Source: Lachnospiraceae bacterium
Lineage (GTDB): Bacteria > Bacillota > Clostridia > Lachnospirales > Lachnospiraceae
Direction of reading: 5' to 3'
DNA length: 36,285 nt
Assembly (NCBI GenBank): GCA_015057635.1
Contig: SVEB01000123.1
Location: forward strand, 1-36,285
Shown: in pieces, positions 1-8,247 of the stretch
How positions within the stretch are numbered: position 1 is the first letter of the stretch
How the letters are laid out: each line of letters begins with the position of its first letter
Notes under the pieces: generated by a model
The model's input: only the letters and a program-made list of their open reading frames with translations
Database searches by the model: none
Told to the model about the DNA's origin: nothing
Program-made: the position numbers and the translations under genes

Positions 1-397
1 CATATAAAAGAGCATCGATCTCCTTAATTTCATCTCTTGTATAAAGTTTCATATCAAGAGCTACCTGGTCGTTACGGCTTCTTCCGGTATGTAGTTTCTT
101 TCCGGTATCACCGATGCGGTCAATCAGATTTGCTTCGATAAAGCTGTGGATATCCTCAGATGCAGAGTCAAATAAAAGAGTTCCAGTTTCAATATCTGCT
201 TCAATGCCCTTTAGGCCATCTATGATCAGATCTCGTTCTTTTGCTGTTAAGATCTGCTGTTTTGCTAACATTGTCACATGCGCGATGCTGCCGGCAATGT
301 CCTGTTTGTAGAATTTTTGATCAAAAGAAAGGGAAGCGTTAAAGTTATGTACAAGTTGGTTGGTTTCCTTTGTAAAGCGTCCGCCCCATAATTTCAT
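1..397 (-). CDS. argH: Argininosuccinate lyase, N-terminal part (runs off the left edge)
   Basis: ArgH cleaves argininosuccinate to arginine and fumarate, the last step of arginine synthesis, in the cytoplasm as a tetramer. The 132 visible residues begin MKLWGGRFTKE, the hallmark start of the family, and include the motif DIHSFIEANLIDRIG followed by KLHTGRSRNDQVALD, which is the conserved substrate-binding stretch (H-TGRSRNDQ). The ATG sits at 397-395 behind AGGAGG at 410-405. The C-terminal two thirds lie outside the window. It is transcribed away from the CBS-ACT gene, and its likely promoter (445-473) abuts a palindrome shared with that gene. Identification is by sequence motif and very secure; regulation by the palindrome is inferred. 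Confidence 0.96.
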   Translation of the reverse strand, partial: MKLWGGRFTKETNQLVHNFNASLSFDQKFYKQDIAGSIAHVTMLAKQQILTAKERDLIIDGLKGIEADIETGTLLFDSASEDIHSFIEANLIDRIGDTGKKLHTGRSRNDQVALDMKLYTRDEIKEIDALLY

Positions 398-444
398 AAA
401 GAATCCTCCTTGTTCGTATAAATATACAGATTATATGTATAACT

Positions 445-473
445 ATAATAACCTGACCGGAGGATAAATGCAA
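445..473 (-). promoter_or_regulatory. Probable argH promoter
   Basis: On the minus strand TTGCAT (473-468) is followed after 17 bases by TATTAT (450-445), about 50 bases before the argH start codon. Its -35 box overlaps the left end of the palindrome at 471-499. Confidence 0.5.
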
Positions 474-499
474 GTGCAACTTGCAGCAAGTTGGGCTTG
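471..499. promoter_or_regulatory. 29-bp interrupted palindrome between divergent promoters, operator candidate
   Basis: The core is CAACTTGC-A-GCAAGTTG (477-493), a perfect 8-bp inverted repeat with one central base. Outer arms CAAG (471-474) and CTTG (496-499) extend the symmetry after a 2-base mismatch on each side. It touches the -35 box of both divergent promoters (468-473 and 497-502), the geometry expected of a shared repressor site. It does not resemble the arginine box of Bacillus, and the cognate regulator is not in the window. Confidence 0.5.
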
Positions 500-525
500 C
501 GTTCATATGGAAGAGTTACTATAAT
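497..525 (+). promoter_or_regulatory. Probable promoter of the CBS-ACT gene
   Basis: TTGCGT (497-502) and a perfect TATAAT (520-525) are separated by 17 bases. The -35 overlaps the palindrome at 471-499. Confidence 0.6.
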
Positions 526-608
526 TTGACTATAGGAACAGACCAAAGCGGTTATCTGCCGGGTGGTTGCTGCCGGGGAAATATAGGCTTTTAGATGGAG
601 GAAGAAAG

Positions 609-1247
609 ATGAAAGTAAAAGCGATTATGATTCCATTCGAAGAGCTAAAATGCATTTCAGTGCACCAGACGATAAAGGAAGCATTAGATACCATTGATCA
701 GAACTCTCTGTTAAGTATGCCAGTGGTAGATGAACGGAAGTTTATCGGAGTTTTGTCGAAGCAGTATGTCTATGAGACATTTTTTAAGGAATATGCAGGG
801 ACAAAAGAGGAATTCCTTTCTTTAAAAGTCCAGGAGATGATGAAGACAAGGCTGGAGGCATTAAGCATGGATACATGTATTGAGGATGCAGCAGCCTTAT
901 TTATTCAGTCCAAATACCGTTTTATACCCGTTATCAATGAGCGGGAGGAGTTAGCCGGGATCGTGACCCAGAGAGCAATTTTTAAGGAGTATCAGCAGCT
1001 GTTCGGGGAGCATTATGACACCCTGACCATTTATAGCTATGATTATCGCGGCATGTTGGCAAAGATTGCAGAAACGATTGCAAAGAATAACGGGAATATT
1101 AAAAATATTGTGATTATCAATACGGATACCATGTGTTTGCAGGAAATCTTCATTCGGGTGCAGAGTCAGAATTTTGATGCAATTGTGAAAGCGCTTGAGA
1201 AAAAGGGCTTCGATGTAAGGGTATCCAAATGCCTACAAAACCGATAG
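609..1247 (+). CDS. CBS-CBS-ACT domain protein (AcuB-like)
   Basis: A 212-residue cytoplasmic protein with two CBS domains (about residues 1-60 and 75-130) and a C-terminal ACT domain (about 138-205, beginning TLTIYSYDYRGMLAKIAETI). This order and length match the AcuB family, named for acetoin utilisation in Bacillus, but no acetoin genes are visible here. CBS pairs usually bind adenine nucleotides and ACT domains bind amino acids or other small effectors, so a sensory role is likely; the partner is unknown. An upstream in-frame start at 567 exists, but ATG at 609 has TGGAGGAAG just before it and begins the first CBS domain (KVKAIMIPFEEL), so I prefer it. It is divergent from argH. Confidence 0.85.
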   Translation: MKVKAIMIPFEELKCISVHQTIKEALDTIDQNSLLSMPVVDERKFIGVLSKQYVYETFFKEYAGTKEEFLSLKVQEMMKTRLEALSMDTCIEDAAALFIQSKYRFIPVINEREELAGIVTQRAIFKEYQQLFGEHYDTLTIYSYDYRGMLAKIAETIAKNNGNIKNIVIINTDTMCLQEIFIRVQSQNFDAIVKALEKKGFDVRVSKCLQNR

Positions 1248-1274
1248 GAGAAAAATGTATTTTGTGCAATCTTA

Positions 1275-1303
1275 TTGCAAACTATTTGGAAATAAGGTAT
1301 CAT
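1275..1303 (+). promoter_or_regulatory. Probable promoter of the DUF2156-GNAT pair
   Basis: TTGCAA (1275-1280), 17 bases, TATCAT (1298-1303). It would give a leader of about 165 bases before the start at 1474. Confidence 0.5.
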
Positions 1304-1325
1304 AAAAGAAAGGGATATTTAAGAG

Positions 1326-1357
1326 AAAGCAATTGCTTTTATGGAAGGAAAAGCAAT
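1326..1357 (+). promoter_or_regulatory. Competing hairpins in the leader of the DUF2156 gene
   Basis: AAAGCAATTGCTTT (1326-1339) is a perfect palindrome. Its right half, ATTGCTTTT (1332-1340), can instead pair with AAAAGCAAT (1349-1357), which is followed by ATTTTC. The two foldings exclude each other, as in an attenuator, but the T tract is weak and no ligand or leader peptide is evident. Confidence 0.25.
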
Positions 1358-1473
1358 ATTTTCATGAAAAAATAGAGATTAGAAATGTACAAATAAGCAA
1401 ATTCTAGTAACAGCAAAGTAATTTGACTGATAAAGAGGAAGAGGCGTACAAAAGCAGGAAAGAAAGGATTTTT

Positions 1474-2373
1474 ATGATAAAATTTCAAGAAATTGAGTTA
1501 AAAGATAGAGAATGGATTGATGCATGTCTAAAAGAAGCAGATTTGAAGGGATGCGAATATTCATTTGCAAATAACTTTATATGGCGAAAAATATATGGAC
1601 CTCAGGTAGCGTTAGTAGAAGGATTCTACTGTACCCGCAATGGCAAAGGTAAAGAAAAAGCGTACAGTTATCCGGCAGGAAAAGGTGATATTAAGCCGGT
1701 GATCGAAGCACTCGTTCAGGATGCAAAAGAGCGTAACGAACGATTTATTCTTCGCAGCATACCTGCGGATAAGGCAGAGGAGTTAGAAACGCTATTCCCA
1801 GGCATGTTTGATATTCAGACATACCGGGAAGACAGCGACTATATTTACAGCACAGAAAAGATGGCAAGCTTGGCAGGAAAGAAGCTGCACGGAAAGCGCA
1901 ATCATATTGCAAGGTTTAAAGATAATCCGGACTGGAGCTTTGAAGAAATCACAAGAGACAATATCGCAGAAGTATTTGAGATGAACTTAGAGTGGTGCAA
2001 ATTATATGAAGAGTTAGAGGACGAAAGCTTAAACGATGAGTTATCTGCGGTAAAAGAAGCATTTGATAATTTTGAGGAATTAGCATTAAAGGGCGGATTT
2101 ATCAGAAGAGAGGGAAAAATCGTGGCATATTCCATCGGTGAACCATTAAATTCGGATACATTCGTTATTCATATTGAAAAGGCATTCCCTGGAATCCAGG
2201 GCGCATACCCAATGATCAATCAGCAGTTCGTTCAGCATTTCTGCATGGATTTTGAGTATGTGAACAGAGAAGAAGATTTAGGCGATGAAGGTCTTAGAAA
2301 AGCAAAGCTTTCTTATTATCCGGAAATCATTTATGATAAATATACGGCTACATTAAAAGAAGAACAGCAGTAA
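1474..2373 (+). CDS. DUF2156 protein (phosphatidylglycerol lysyltransferase C-terminal-like, GNAT fold)
   Basis: A 299-residue soluble protein beginning MIKFQEIELKDREWIDACLK. The pattern GCEYSFANNFIWRKIYG near residue 30 and the C-terminal VNREEDLGDEGLRKAKLSYYPE are characteristic of DUF2156, the tandem GNAT-fold domain shared with the aminoacyl-transfer part of MprF. Stand-alone members such as this one lack the MprF flippase membrane segments, and their substrate is not established. A longer reading from TTG at 1423 exists, but AAAGGA stands just before ATG 1474 and the homology starts there. The next gene begins 14 bases downstream and also has a GNAT fold, so the two probably form one operon. 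Confidence 0.85.
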   Translation: MIKFQEIELKDREWIDACLKEADLKGCEYSFANNFIWRKIYGPQVALVEGFYCTRNGKGKEKAYSYPAGKGDIKPVIEALVQDAKERNERFILRSIPADKAEELETLFPGMFDIQTYREDSDYIYSTEKMASLAGKKLHGKRNHIARFKDNPDWSFEEITRDNIAEVFEMNLEWCKLYEELEDESLNDELSAVKEAFDNFEELALKGGFIRREGKIVAYSIGEPLNSDTFVIHIEKAFPGIQGAYPMINQQFVQHFCMDFEYVNREEDLGDEGLRKAKLSYYPEIIYDKYTATLKEEQQ

Positions 2374-2387
2374 GGCAGGAAAAGAAT

Positions 2388-3302
2388 ATGATAACATTTG
2401 CTACAGCAGAGATGGTAAAGGATTTAAAAGCAATATGGAAAGAGTGCTTCCATGACGAAGATTCTTATATTTCCTTTTATTTCGAGAATCGTTTTGAACC
2501 TGACAATACACTCGTATGGTCAGAAGAAGGCGTTCCACAAGCGATGCTCACTCTGTTGCCTGCAGCAGTTTTGATGGCGGACGGGGTAAAACCTGTCCGC
2601 TATGTTTATGCTGTGGCAACAAGAGAGGCAATGCGTGGAAGAGGGATTGCAGGGGCACTTCTTAAGTATGCGGCAGAATATATGGAGAAACAGGGAACAG
2701 GTCTGATCTTAGTACCGGCAAGCCGCACACTGTTTGATTACTATGCAAGACAGGGGTATGAAGCTACCGTAGGAATGCGTACTGCAGAATGGACGCTTGA
2801 CGAAGTAAAAGGCATGGAAGAGAAAACAGATGTTGGGTTACAAGCAGCCAGTCTGGATGAGAAGAAGGCAGAAGAGAATGGATTAGGAAAAGTGTGGACA
2901 ATGAGAGCTCTTCATAAAGAGGATGCCCCTCTTTATAAAGAAATACGTGATAACGCATTTTTGGGACAGGCAGGTTATATTATCTGGCCAGAAGATGCGA
3001 TTGCCTATGCCATTTCAGAAAATGAATTCGTTGGAGGTTTCACACATCTTATCGAAATTGCCGGAAGAAAAGAACTTGTAATGGGATACGAGATGGATGG
3101 GATATTGGTCCTAAAGGAGACCACGATTCAGGATGAAATTTTGTATAGCATATTAAAAGATATGATGGAAGCAAGAAAATGTTACAAATGTAAAGTAAGA
3201 GGCTTGACAGATAGCACAATTTTTGGTGAAAAAATTGACTTTGCAATGACAAAAAATTTGGGACATTTTCATAAAGGATACTTCAATTTGTGTTTGGACT
3301 AA
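2388..3302 (+). CDS. GNAT family N-acetyltransferase (two-domain)
   Basis: A 304-residue protein with the acetyl-CoA binding signature of GNAT enzymes, ATREAMRGRGIAGALLKYA (about residues 78-96), followed by the SRTLFDYYARQGYEA segment typical of the fourth motif. The C-terminal half (about 165-304) is probably a second degenerate GNAT-like or sterol-carrier-like domain, as in Eis-type enzymes. The acceptor substrate cannot be told from sequence. ATG 2388 is preceded by GGCAGGAAAAGA, and the gene follows the DUF2156 gene by 14 bases, so they are likely co-transcribed. Confidence 0.8.
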   Translation: MITFATAEMVKDLKAIWKECFHDEDSYISFYFENRFEPDNTLVWSEEGVPQAMLTLLPAAVLMADGVKPVRYVYAVATREAMRGRGIAGALLKYAAEYMEKQGTGLILVPASRTLFDYYARQGYEATVGMRTAEWTLDEVKGMEEKTDVGLQAASLDEKKAEENGLGKVWTMRALHKEDAPLYKEIRDNAFLGQAGYIIWPEDAIAYAISENEFVGGFTHLIEIAGRKELVMGYEMDGILVLKETTIQDEILYSILKDMMEARKCYKCKVRGLTDSTIFGEKIDFAMTKNLGHFHKGYFNLCLD

Positions 3303-3352
3303 AAAAAATAACTAAGAATTAAGACAAATGGAATGGAAAGAGCTATAAAGTG

Positions 3353-3381
3353 TTGACAAATATTGGGGATTCTGATACAAT
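3353..3381 (+). promoter_or_regulatory. Strong sigma-A type promoter of the SleB-like gene
   Basis: TTGACA (3353-3358), spacer 17, TACAAT (3376-3381). The consensus -35 and ideal spacing make this one of the best promoters in the window. Confidence 0.75.
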
Positions 3382-3552
3382 CAACATTGTAACATTTTTG
3401 TAACAATTAATATCATACAAATCCGTGACTTACTTGGATTTGCGAAGCAGCCTAATGAATGAAAGGTGAAAATCAGTAACAGTTTGTTAATGAATTTTTA
3501 ATAGGGTTAACAAACGTGAATAACCAGATCATCGAAAGGAATAGGTAGTCGT
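3382..3552 (+). promoter_or_regulatory. Long structured 5' leader of the SleB-like gene
   Basis: About 165 bases lie between the promoter and the start codon. Two clean stem-loops occur: CAAATCC (3418-3424) with GGATTTG (3436-3442), and GTTTGTTAA (3482-3490) with TTAACAAAC (3507-3515). Cell-wall hydrolase genes of Firmicutes often carry a c-di-AMP (ydaO) riboswitch here, but I do not see its conserved blocks, so I leave the class open. Confidence 0.35.
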
Positions 3553-4980
3553 ATGAAGTTAAACGCAAAAGTTACGAAGATAATGGCTCTTTCTGTTTCC
3601 ATATGCACATTAACTGCAATTGCTGCACACTATATAGTGCCTGAAAAGTATGGCTTTGGTCAGCCGGTTGAGGCAGCAGAGGAACAGAATGTTAAGGCAG
3701 AGAATGTTACATCAGAGGAAAAAGAAGAAAATCGCGCAGTGGAATTATGTGCATTAACATTTACAAAACAGTTCCAGTTCTCAGGCATTGGAATGCGGGC
3801 AGACAGTCAGAATGTCACAAGCCTTATGAGTGCAAAGACAGGCACAGAGAATGAGAATACATCAGATTTACAGAGAGAATCATCCGAGAAAGAAATAAGT
3901 AAAACACAAGCAGCAGCAACTGTGAACGAGGAAGCGGACGGAAAGATCAACAATCTGTTGGATCCGGCGGATACGGCTAGTATAGCTGATTCATCTGCTT
4001 ATGCTTTACTTTTTTCTTTACCAGACAAATCAGCATTTGTTTTTGATAAAGTATTTCCACATGTGAATGTAGCATTAAATATCCGGGCGGAGGCAACTTC
4101 GGATTCTGAACTTGTTGGAAAGCTGTATCCGGAAGGATATGCGACAATATTAGAGCGCGGTGAGGAATGGACCAAGATTCAGTCGGGGGACGTTGTCGGA
4201 TATGCATTTAATGAACTTCTTTACTTTGATGAGGAAGCCTATGATATCGCAGTGGATTTGGACGCATTGAAGGTAGTAACGAATGTAAAGGCTAAGGTTT
4301 ATACAAAGCCTTCAAAAGAGTCTGAGATTTTAAAGAGCACGAAAAAAGGTGCAGAGTTTACATATCTGAAAGAGTATTCGAATGGAGCGTTTGTTGCAGT
4401 TCAGTATACAGATGATACGATTGGATATATCGTAAGAACATCTGTGGATGAGAAGTTTGAAGCTGAGACTGCAATGACAAAAGCAGAGATAGAAGCGGAA
4501 GCGGCAGCAATCGCAGCAAAAAAAGCAGAGGAAGCAGCAAAGAAGGCTGTAGAAGCAAAGGGGGCACTGGCTAAGGCAAAGCAGAGCACGATTGGAACGA
4601 CTACAAGAGCTGCTGTTAATCTGACAGATGATGAACTGATGCTGTTAGCGACTGTTGTAGCAATGGAGGCAGTTGGAGAAAGTTATGAAGGACAGCTGGC
4701 AGTGGCTAATGTTGTTATTAACAGAATGTTAGACGGGTACTGGGGAGATACGATCAGCGATGTGGTGTATGCGCCAGGACAGTTCTCAGGAGCAAATTCC
4801 GGAAGAGTGGAGAAGTTCAGAAGCCGTGTGACAGAGAGCTGCAAGAAGGCAGCAGTACAGGCAGCGGCAGGCGTCAATAATATCGGCAACTACATGTACT
4901 TTTGTATGAAGAATATCGCTAAGACCTCTTCTTACAAGAAATACTACATACTCGGATGTCATTGCTTTTATAGCAGATAA
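3553..4980 (+). CDS. Secreted cell wall hydrolase: SH3 domains plus SleB-type (Hydrolase_2) domain
   Basis: A 475-residue exported protein. The N-terminus (residues 1-30) is a signal peptide or anchor: MKLNAKVTK then a hydrophobic stretch. Residues 40-150 are a low-complexity acidic linker. Two bacterial SH3 domains follow (about 178-230, with LNIRAEATSDSELVGKLYPEG, and 238-300). A Lys/Glu/Ala coiled coil (about 308-345) leads to the C-terminal SleB-like hydrolase domain (about 355-475), with LLATVVAMEAVGESYEGQLA carrying the expected catalytic Glu, then VVINRML and YAPGQFS. SleB-family enzymes are lytic transglycosylases or amidases of spore cortex or cell wall; here vegetative wall turnover or sporulation are both possible. 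The start ATG at 3553 follows GAAAGGAATAGG. A strong promoter and structured leader precede it. Confidence 0.85.
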   Translation: MKLNAKVTKIMALSVSICTLTAIAAHYIVPEKYGFGQPVEAAEEQNVKAENVTSEEKEENRAVELCALTFTKQFQFSGIGMRADSQNVTSLMSAKTGTENENTSDLQRESSEKEISKTQAAATVNEEADGKINNLLDPADTASIADSSAYALLFSLPDKSAFVFDKVFPHVNVALNIRAEATSDSELVGKLYPEGYATILERGEEWTKIQSGDVVGYAFNELLYFDEEAYDIAVDLDALKVVTNVKAKVYTKPSKESEILKSTKKGAEFTYLKEYSNGAFVAVQYTDDTIGYIVRTSVDEKFEAETAMTKAEIEAEAAAIAAKKAEEAAKKAVEAKGALAKAKQSTIGTTTRAAVNLTDDELMLLATVVAMEAVGESYEGQLAVANVVINRMLDGYWGDTISDVVYAPGQFSGANSGRVEKFRSRVTESCKKAAVQAAAGVNNIGNYMYFCMKNIAKTSSYKKYYILGCHCFYSR

Positions 4981-4988
4981 TAGAGGTT

Positions 4989-5026
4989 GATTACAGTTAG
5001 AAGAAATTTGTAAAATTCTAGAGAAA
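4989..5026 (+). repeat. 38-bp intergenic repeat, copy 1 (diverged)
   Basis: Shares the block GATTAC-GTTAGAAGAAATTT with copies at 30454-30491 and 33947-33984. It begins 8 bases after the SleB-like gene's stop codon and precedes the long hairpin at 5059. In one frame all three copies read (L/Q)LEEI(Y/C)(R/K)(I/M), so they may be remnants of a coding sequence. Confidence 0.6.
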
Positions 5027-5058
5027 TAGTTTGAGTGCAGACGCAATAAAGCGGGCGA

Positions 5059-5246
5059 TAAAGCGGCGGCGAGCCTGACGCGCACATTTGCAAATATTCG
5101 GACGCATGAGCGGACGAACAAAAAAATAGGATTCTTCCAATATCAGACAGGAAGGCACTGTCTGATATCGGAAGGATCCTATTTTTTTGTTCGTTATGAG
5201 CCGGACATTTCTAAAATGTGATGCGTCAGGATGCGCCGCTGCTTTA
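5059..5246 (+). repeat. Long hairpin element, copy A
   Basis: A 188-base imperfect inverted repeat between the SleB-like gene and eno. The tip is CAGACAG (5144-5150), loop GAAGGCA (5151-5157), CTGTCTG (5158-5164). The left arm carries TTCGGACGCATGAGCG (5098-5113) and the right arm CGTTATGAGCCGGACATT (5192-5209), opposed as an asymmetric internal loop. Between these and the tip is a copy-specific stem (AAAAAAATAGGAT); outside them is another copy-specific GC-rich arm (GCGGCGGCGAGCCTGACGCG against CGTCAGGATGCGCCGC). No coding role is evident and no target-site duplication is seen. The rest of 4981-5542 holds the 38-bp repeat and the eno leader, where I could not fix a promoter. Confidence 0.9.
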
Positions 5247-5536
5247 GTGCCTGCTCCCTGCTTGGGGCGATAAGGCAAGGAGCGGGATGGAGAGATGGTA
5301 AGAAAATAAGAGGAAACGATGCAAAAAGATTCGAGAGTAAGAAAAGAAAGTGATTAAATGGGTATTTTTAGTAAGAATACATGTAAAACGCTAGGATAGA
5401 GTTCAGAGAAAGTAGTAAAGGAATTGCTTGAGAATTGTAATAAACCAAGAATTTTATGCAGACAATAGAAAAGAACTGGTCTTAAAATCCAGTGCGAAGT
5501 CTGAGTGACTTAGGGAAAAGGTAAAAGAAAGGATAA

Positions 5537-6862
<1,326 letters not shown>

Positions 6863-6892
6863 GTAGGCTCACAGACGGATGGGGAGACGGAC

Positions 6893-7118
6893 AGAAAAAG
6901 GAAGGGACAGGGAAAGCCCGCGGGGGCAAAAGCATTCTGTGTTCCGAATGTTCGGACGCATGAGCGAACAAAAAGGACTTGATTTCTTCGACTATCAGAC
7001 AGGAGAGCACTGTCTGCTATTCAAAGAAATCAAGTCCTTTTTGTTCGTCATGAGCCGGACATTCCGGAACACAGAACGCTTCCGCCCCCGCGGCCTCTCC
7101 CTGCCCCTTCCTTTTTCT
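6893..7118 (+). repeat. Long hairpin element, copy B
   Basis: A 226-base inverted repeat starting 30 bases after eno. The tip is CAGACAG (6996-7002), loop GAGAGCA (7003-7009), CTGTCTG (7010-7016). The sub-tip arms TTCTTCGACTATCAGACAG and CTGTCTGCTATTCAAAGAA are the same as in copy C, including the same mismatches. The conserved internal loop pairs TTCGGACGCATGAGCG (6951-6966) with CGTCATGAGCCGGACATTCC (7046-7065). The inner variable stem is AAAAGGACTTGAT; the outer arms (6893-6945 and 7066-7118) are GC-rich and unique to this copy, with CCGCGGGGGC against GCCCCCGCGG. It might terminate eno transcription, but there is no T tract immediately after it. Confidence 0.93.
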
Positions 7119-7175
7119 TGCAATGGAATGTCAGTGTGGGTGAATAACGATATTTCCAGGGAAAAGCGAAAAAAC

Positions 7176-7275
7176 GTTGGAAGGCTGAAGAGAAAGAAAT
7201 GTTAGAAGGCTGAAGAAAAAGATATGTTAGGAAGATGAAGAAAAAGATATGTTGGGAAGATGAAAAGAAAAAAAG
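7176..7275. repeat. Four tandem copies of a 25-bp unit
   Basis: Units at 7176, 7201, 7226 and 7251, each exactly 25 bases, consensus GTTRGRARGMTGAAGAAAAA followed by GATAT; the last unit decays to AAAAG. The array lies between hairpin B and the terminator of the small minus-strand gene. It may be a slippage product or a minisatellite; no open frame of interest crosses it. Together with hairpin B it accounts for most of 6863-7322. Confidence 0.85.
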
Positions 7276-7305
7276 AGGATGCGACATTCCTTGGGCGTCA
7301 CATCC
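7263..7305 (-). terminator. Rho-independent terminator of the small minus-strand gene
   Basis: On the minus strand GGATGTGAC (7305-7297) pairs with GTCGCATCC (7285-7277, one G-U), followed by TCTTTTTTTCTTTTC. It lies 18 bases after the stop codon. Confidence 0.8.
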
Positions 7306-7322
7306 AAAAGTTTGTAGTGGGG

Positions 7323-7535
7323 TTAGCAATCACCGCCTATTAGGCAGGCGTCTTGGACGGCGATGCGGTAGAATTTATAGACATTTCCGCTTTCGAGGCG
7401 GATGGATTGGTCAGTGATCAGGGTAATGTCACGTATGTATGGGAAAGACTGATACATGGAGAAATCTTCACTTAATGTACGGTCAAATGGCAAGATCGGT
7501 GCATAGTCTTTCGTGTTTTGATTGGATTCGGACAT
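7323..7535 (-). CDS. Small conserved-looking hypothetical protein (70 aa)
   Basis: I do not recognise this family. It is nevertheless a convincing gene: a GGAGG site eight bases before the ATG at 7535, a consensus promoter (7571-7599) and its own terminator (7263-7305). The product is soluble with no membrane segment or signal peptide. The N-terminal 20 residues are polar (MSESNQNTKDYAPILPFD) and the rest is predicted mixed beta/alpha, with a Cys pair near the end (DACLIGGDC). It is divergent from the DUF436 gene, and the two promoters sit back to back within 70 bases, so coordinated control is possible. Confidence 0.65.
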   Translation of the reverse strand: MSESNQNTKDYAPILPFDRTLSEDFSMYQSFPYIRDITLITDQSIRLESGNVYKFYRIAVQDACLIGGDC

Positions 7536-7570
7536 AGTATGGCCTCCTGTCTTTTGTAAGTTTTGGTAAT

Positions 7571-7599
7571 ATTGTACACTTTATAGTAGAAAAATGCAA
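7571..7599 (-). promoter_or_regulatory. Promoter of the 70-aa protein gene
   Basis: Minus strand TTGCAT (7599-7594), spacer 17, TACAAT (7576-7571). Confidence 0.65.
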
Positions 7600-7610
7600 G
7601 ATGCGCATGA

Positions 7611-7639
7611 TTGATTCATATCGGAAAAAGGCATATAAT
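7611..7639 (+). promoter_or_regulatory. Promoter of the DUF436-thioesterase pair
   Basis: TTGATT (7611-7616), spacer 17, perfect TATAAT (7634-7639), about 37 bases before the start codon. Confidence 0.7.
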
Positions 7640-7675
7640 GAGAATAGAGTTTATTAAGAAAAAGGAAGTATCAGT

Positions 7676-8227
7676 ATGTTGAATGAAATCAGAAAACAGG
7701 CAGGTTCTGCCGTGTTAGAATTATTAGAGAGTGCAAATCTGAAGGAAAAAGATATTTTAGTAGTAGGCTGTTCCACCAGTGAAGTGACAGGGCATAAGAT
7801 CGGCACATATTCGGTATTAGATGTAGCAAAAGAATTAGTAGAAGGGATTTATCCGGCATTAAAGGAACGAGGTATTTATCTAGCGGCACAGTGTTGTGAG
7901 CATTTAAATCGTGCCATTATTATAGAGCAGGAAGCAGCAGACTATTATGGTCTTGAGCCAGTCAATGTTGTTCCGGTTCCAAAAGCAGGAGGCTCCTTTG
8001 CAACTGCTACTTATGCCATGTTAGAGCATCCGGTTGCCGTAGAAGAAGTAAGGGCTCAAGCAGGAATGGATATTGGAGACACTTTGATCGGCATGCACCT
8101 TAAGAAAGTAGCCGTACCGGTTCGTTTATCCATTAAGAAAATAGGGGAAGCCAATTTAGTATGTGCCCGCACAAGACCGAAATTTATCGGCGGGGAACGT
8201 GCTCATTACAATACAGAACTGCTGTAA
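7676..8227 (+). CDS. TIGR01440/DUF436 family protein (YwlG-like)
   Basis: A 183-residue cytoplasmic protein matching the DUF436 family in length and motifs: VVGCSTSEVTGHKIGTYSV (about residues 29-47), AAQCCEHLNRAIIIE (78-92), VPVPKAGGSFATATYAML and the C-terminal RPKFIGGERAHYN. The family is widespread in Firmicutes and has no established biochemical function; the invariant Cys and His residues (C32, C81-C82-E-H) suggest a metal or catalytic site, which is inference. AAGGAAG precedes ATG 7676. The thioesterase gene starts 20 bases after its stop, suggesting co-transcription. Confidence 0.88.
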   Translation: MLNEIRKQAGSAVLELLESANLKEKDILVVGCSTSEVTGHKIGTYSVLDVAKELVEGIYPALKERGIYLAAQCCEHLNRAIIIEQEAADYYGLEPVNVVPVPKAGGSFATATYAMLEHPVAVEEVRAQAGMDIGDTLIGMHLKKVAVPVRLSIKKIGEANLVCARTRPKFIGGERAHYNTELL

Positions 8228-8247
8228 GCAGTTATGGGAGGAAAGAG

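Noticed and set aside
3382..3552. c-di-AMP (ydaO) riboswitch upstream of the SleB-like gene
   Set aside because: Context fits, but the conserved blocks of that riboswitch are not visible; only two simple stem-loops are.
5059..5246. MITE or insertion sequence remnants
   Set aside because: No shared terminal repeats, no target-site duplications and no transposase fragments; the outer arms differ wholly among copies.
6879..7205. Open frames across the hairpins of copies B and C encode similar peptides (MFGRMSxQK, FFDYQTGxHCLLFKE, LFVMSRTF)
   Set aside because: The similarity follows the conserved hairpin core, lengths are set by the structure, frames exist on both strands, there is no ribosome site, and copies A and D do not keep the frame. 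I treat them as structural DNA, not genes.
7176..7275. CRISPR array
   Set aside because: The 25-bp units are directly adjacent with no spacers, and no cas gene is present.
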